A stretch of DNA of 64,000 bases from positions 14,506,016 to 14,570,015 of the forward strand of contig OW203734.1 of assembly GCA_934045075.1 (NCBI GenBank), in the 5' to 3' direction. The position numbers were made by a program, and so were the translations under genes. The DNA is from Yponomeuta sedellus. Its lineage: Eukaryota; Arthropoda; Insecta; Lepidoptera; Yponomeutidae. Below the pieces are notes generated by a model. It was not told the origin of the DNA. It made no database searches and worked only from the letters and a program-made list of their open reading frames with translations. This document shows positions 63,290-64,000 of the stretch, in pieces (positions within the stretch are counted from its first letter, which is position 1; the number at the start of each line of letters is the position of its first letter).

Positions 63290-63555
63290 ATTTTGATATC
63301 AACACTTGTATGTCCCCACTGCTGGGGCACGGGTCTCTTCCTGCGTTGCGGGAAGTTTAGGCTATACTCCACCACATTTTGTGGCATTTATCTGAGCGCT
63401 TCCGTGCTTCGCAAAGCACGTTAAGCCGTTGGTGCCGGCTGTCATGTAATGGCAGTCGTTAAACCATGTCAGAGGCGTTATCGGCGGCTTGATAACTTCT
63501 GACAGTAAGGCCCGCCACTATCTTATAATCCTCCACCAATCTGGACTTGACAATA
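63290..63555. mobile_element. Inverted SINE-5S pair
   Basis: 63298-63374 is a minus-strand SINE-5S tail (tgtccccactgctggggcac … tactccaccac). At 63375 it switches to a plus-strand copy (tgtggcatttatctgagcgc … caccaatctggacttgaca) that lacks the last part. aatattt near 63287 and 63552 might be a duplication, but it is low-complexity. Confidence 0.7.
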
Positions 63556-63560
63556 TTTAT

Positions 63561-64000
63561 TTAGGTGCATTTTTTTATAGCAAGGGATAGTTATATTTTG
63601 TATTCATGTTTCTATGAGTTTACACACATTTCGTCTTTCTTTTCTTGAGGTATAGGGTTACTATTTGCTTAACGTATTTGCACTCGAGAATTCGAGAAAA
63701 TAGATACAAAATAAATAGCCATGAGAAATATAAATATCAATCACGGAGCGGTATTTTCTTTTAGGGAAACATTTCTCCTATTTTTCCTGTTATCTCGTTG
63801 GGAAAGGGTAAAGACAAGTCATCCTTGTTTTCTTTACTTTGATGTGTTCACATACACTCATATCTTAGGTAGGTAAAACCATTAAAGCACATCACGTCTG
63901 TTTCGCAAAGTAGGCAGAAACCAGAGGCCTGTGAAATAAACTTGACAAATAGACAACTTAGTCTCTTTTTAACAAATAGTTAAGTCGAAATGTTGCGACA
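63561..64000. other. No gene recognised
   Basis: AT-rich window end; nothing recognised. Confidence 0.4.

Overview
The window looks like intergenic or intronic DNA of a moth or butterfly (Lepidoptera). It is AT-rich and packed with repeats. It carries the insect telomere-type motif TTAGG, RTE-type and CR1-like non-LTR retrotransposons, many LINE 3' ends whose AATAAAG is followed by short tandem repeats, and several tRNA-headed SINE families. I found no convincing host protein-coding exon. Every stretch with clear coding character belongs to a transposable element. Family names used here are working names: SINE-T1 (308-bp unit with a tRNA-like core), SINE-T2 (body containing caataccactcgc), SINE-T3 (tRNA-like head, tail containing ccagaagcaatgtatgtg), SINE-T4 (tail containing gggctaacgagatct), SINE-T5 (another tRNA-like head) and SINE-5S (head resembling the 5S rRNA internal promoter).

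Layout. 0-8 kb: LINE remnants, including a 5'-truncated RTE with a readable 10-bp target-site duplication (2104-3645). 8-18 kb: a SINE-T1 tandem pair, SINE-5S copies, a gypsy-like LTR piece and an internally deleted PIF/Harbinger transposon that keeps the start of its transposase and one intron (13931-14661). 18-21 kb: a 3-kb inverted duplication with arms of about 1.2-1.3 kb. 24-25 kb: a LINE fragment broken by nested SINEs. 27-30 kb: a 345-bp direct duplication carrying a SINE-5S head. 32-34 kb: a TTAGG-bearing minisatellite between AT-rich inverted arms, then a separate 113-bp inverted repeat. 36-38 kb: nested elements (probable solo LTR, then hAT with 8-bp duplication, then a TTAA-flanked element, then a MITE). 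40-49.5 kb: a SINE-T1-rich zone with a 1.76-kb inverted array (43272-45033), and a GC-rich poly(A)-tailed insertion (46932-47886). 50-52 kb: the SINE-5S copy most like 5S rRNA and a palindromic MITE with TTA duplications. About 52.9-58.3 kb: a CR1-like LINE with both ORFs open (53476-54549 and 54885-57842). 58.5-59.5 kb: a GC-rich minisatellite ending in a Helitron-like hairpin, and a long (CAAT)n tract. 63 kb: two more head-to-head SINE structures.

The most unusual theme is inverted duplication at many scales: 12-33-bp snap-back hairpins, head-to-head SINE pairs flanked as a unit by target-site duplications, and kilobase arms. The SINE-T1 cases have both 3' ends pointing outward and one shared target duplication around the whole structure. 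I infer that reverse transcription was primed from both sides of a single staggered break. The intact LINEs (RTE and CR1-like) are plausible sources of the enzyme, but the partner is not shown by the sequence.
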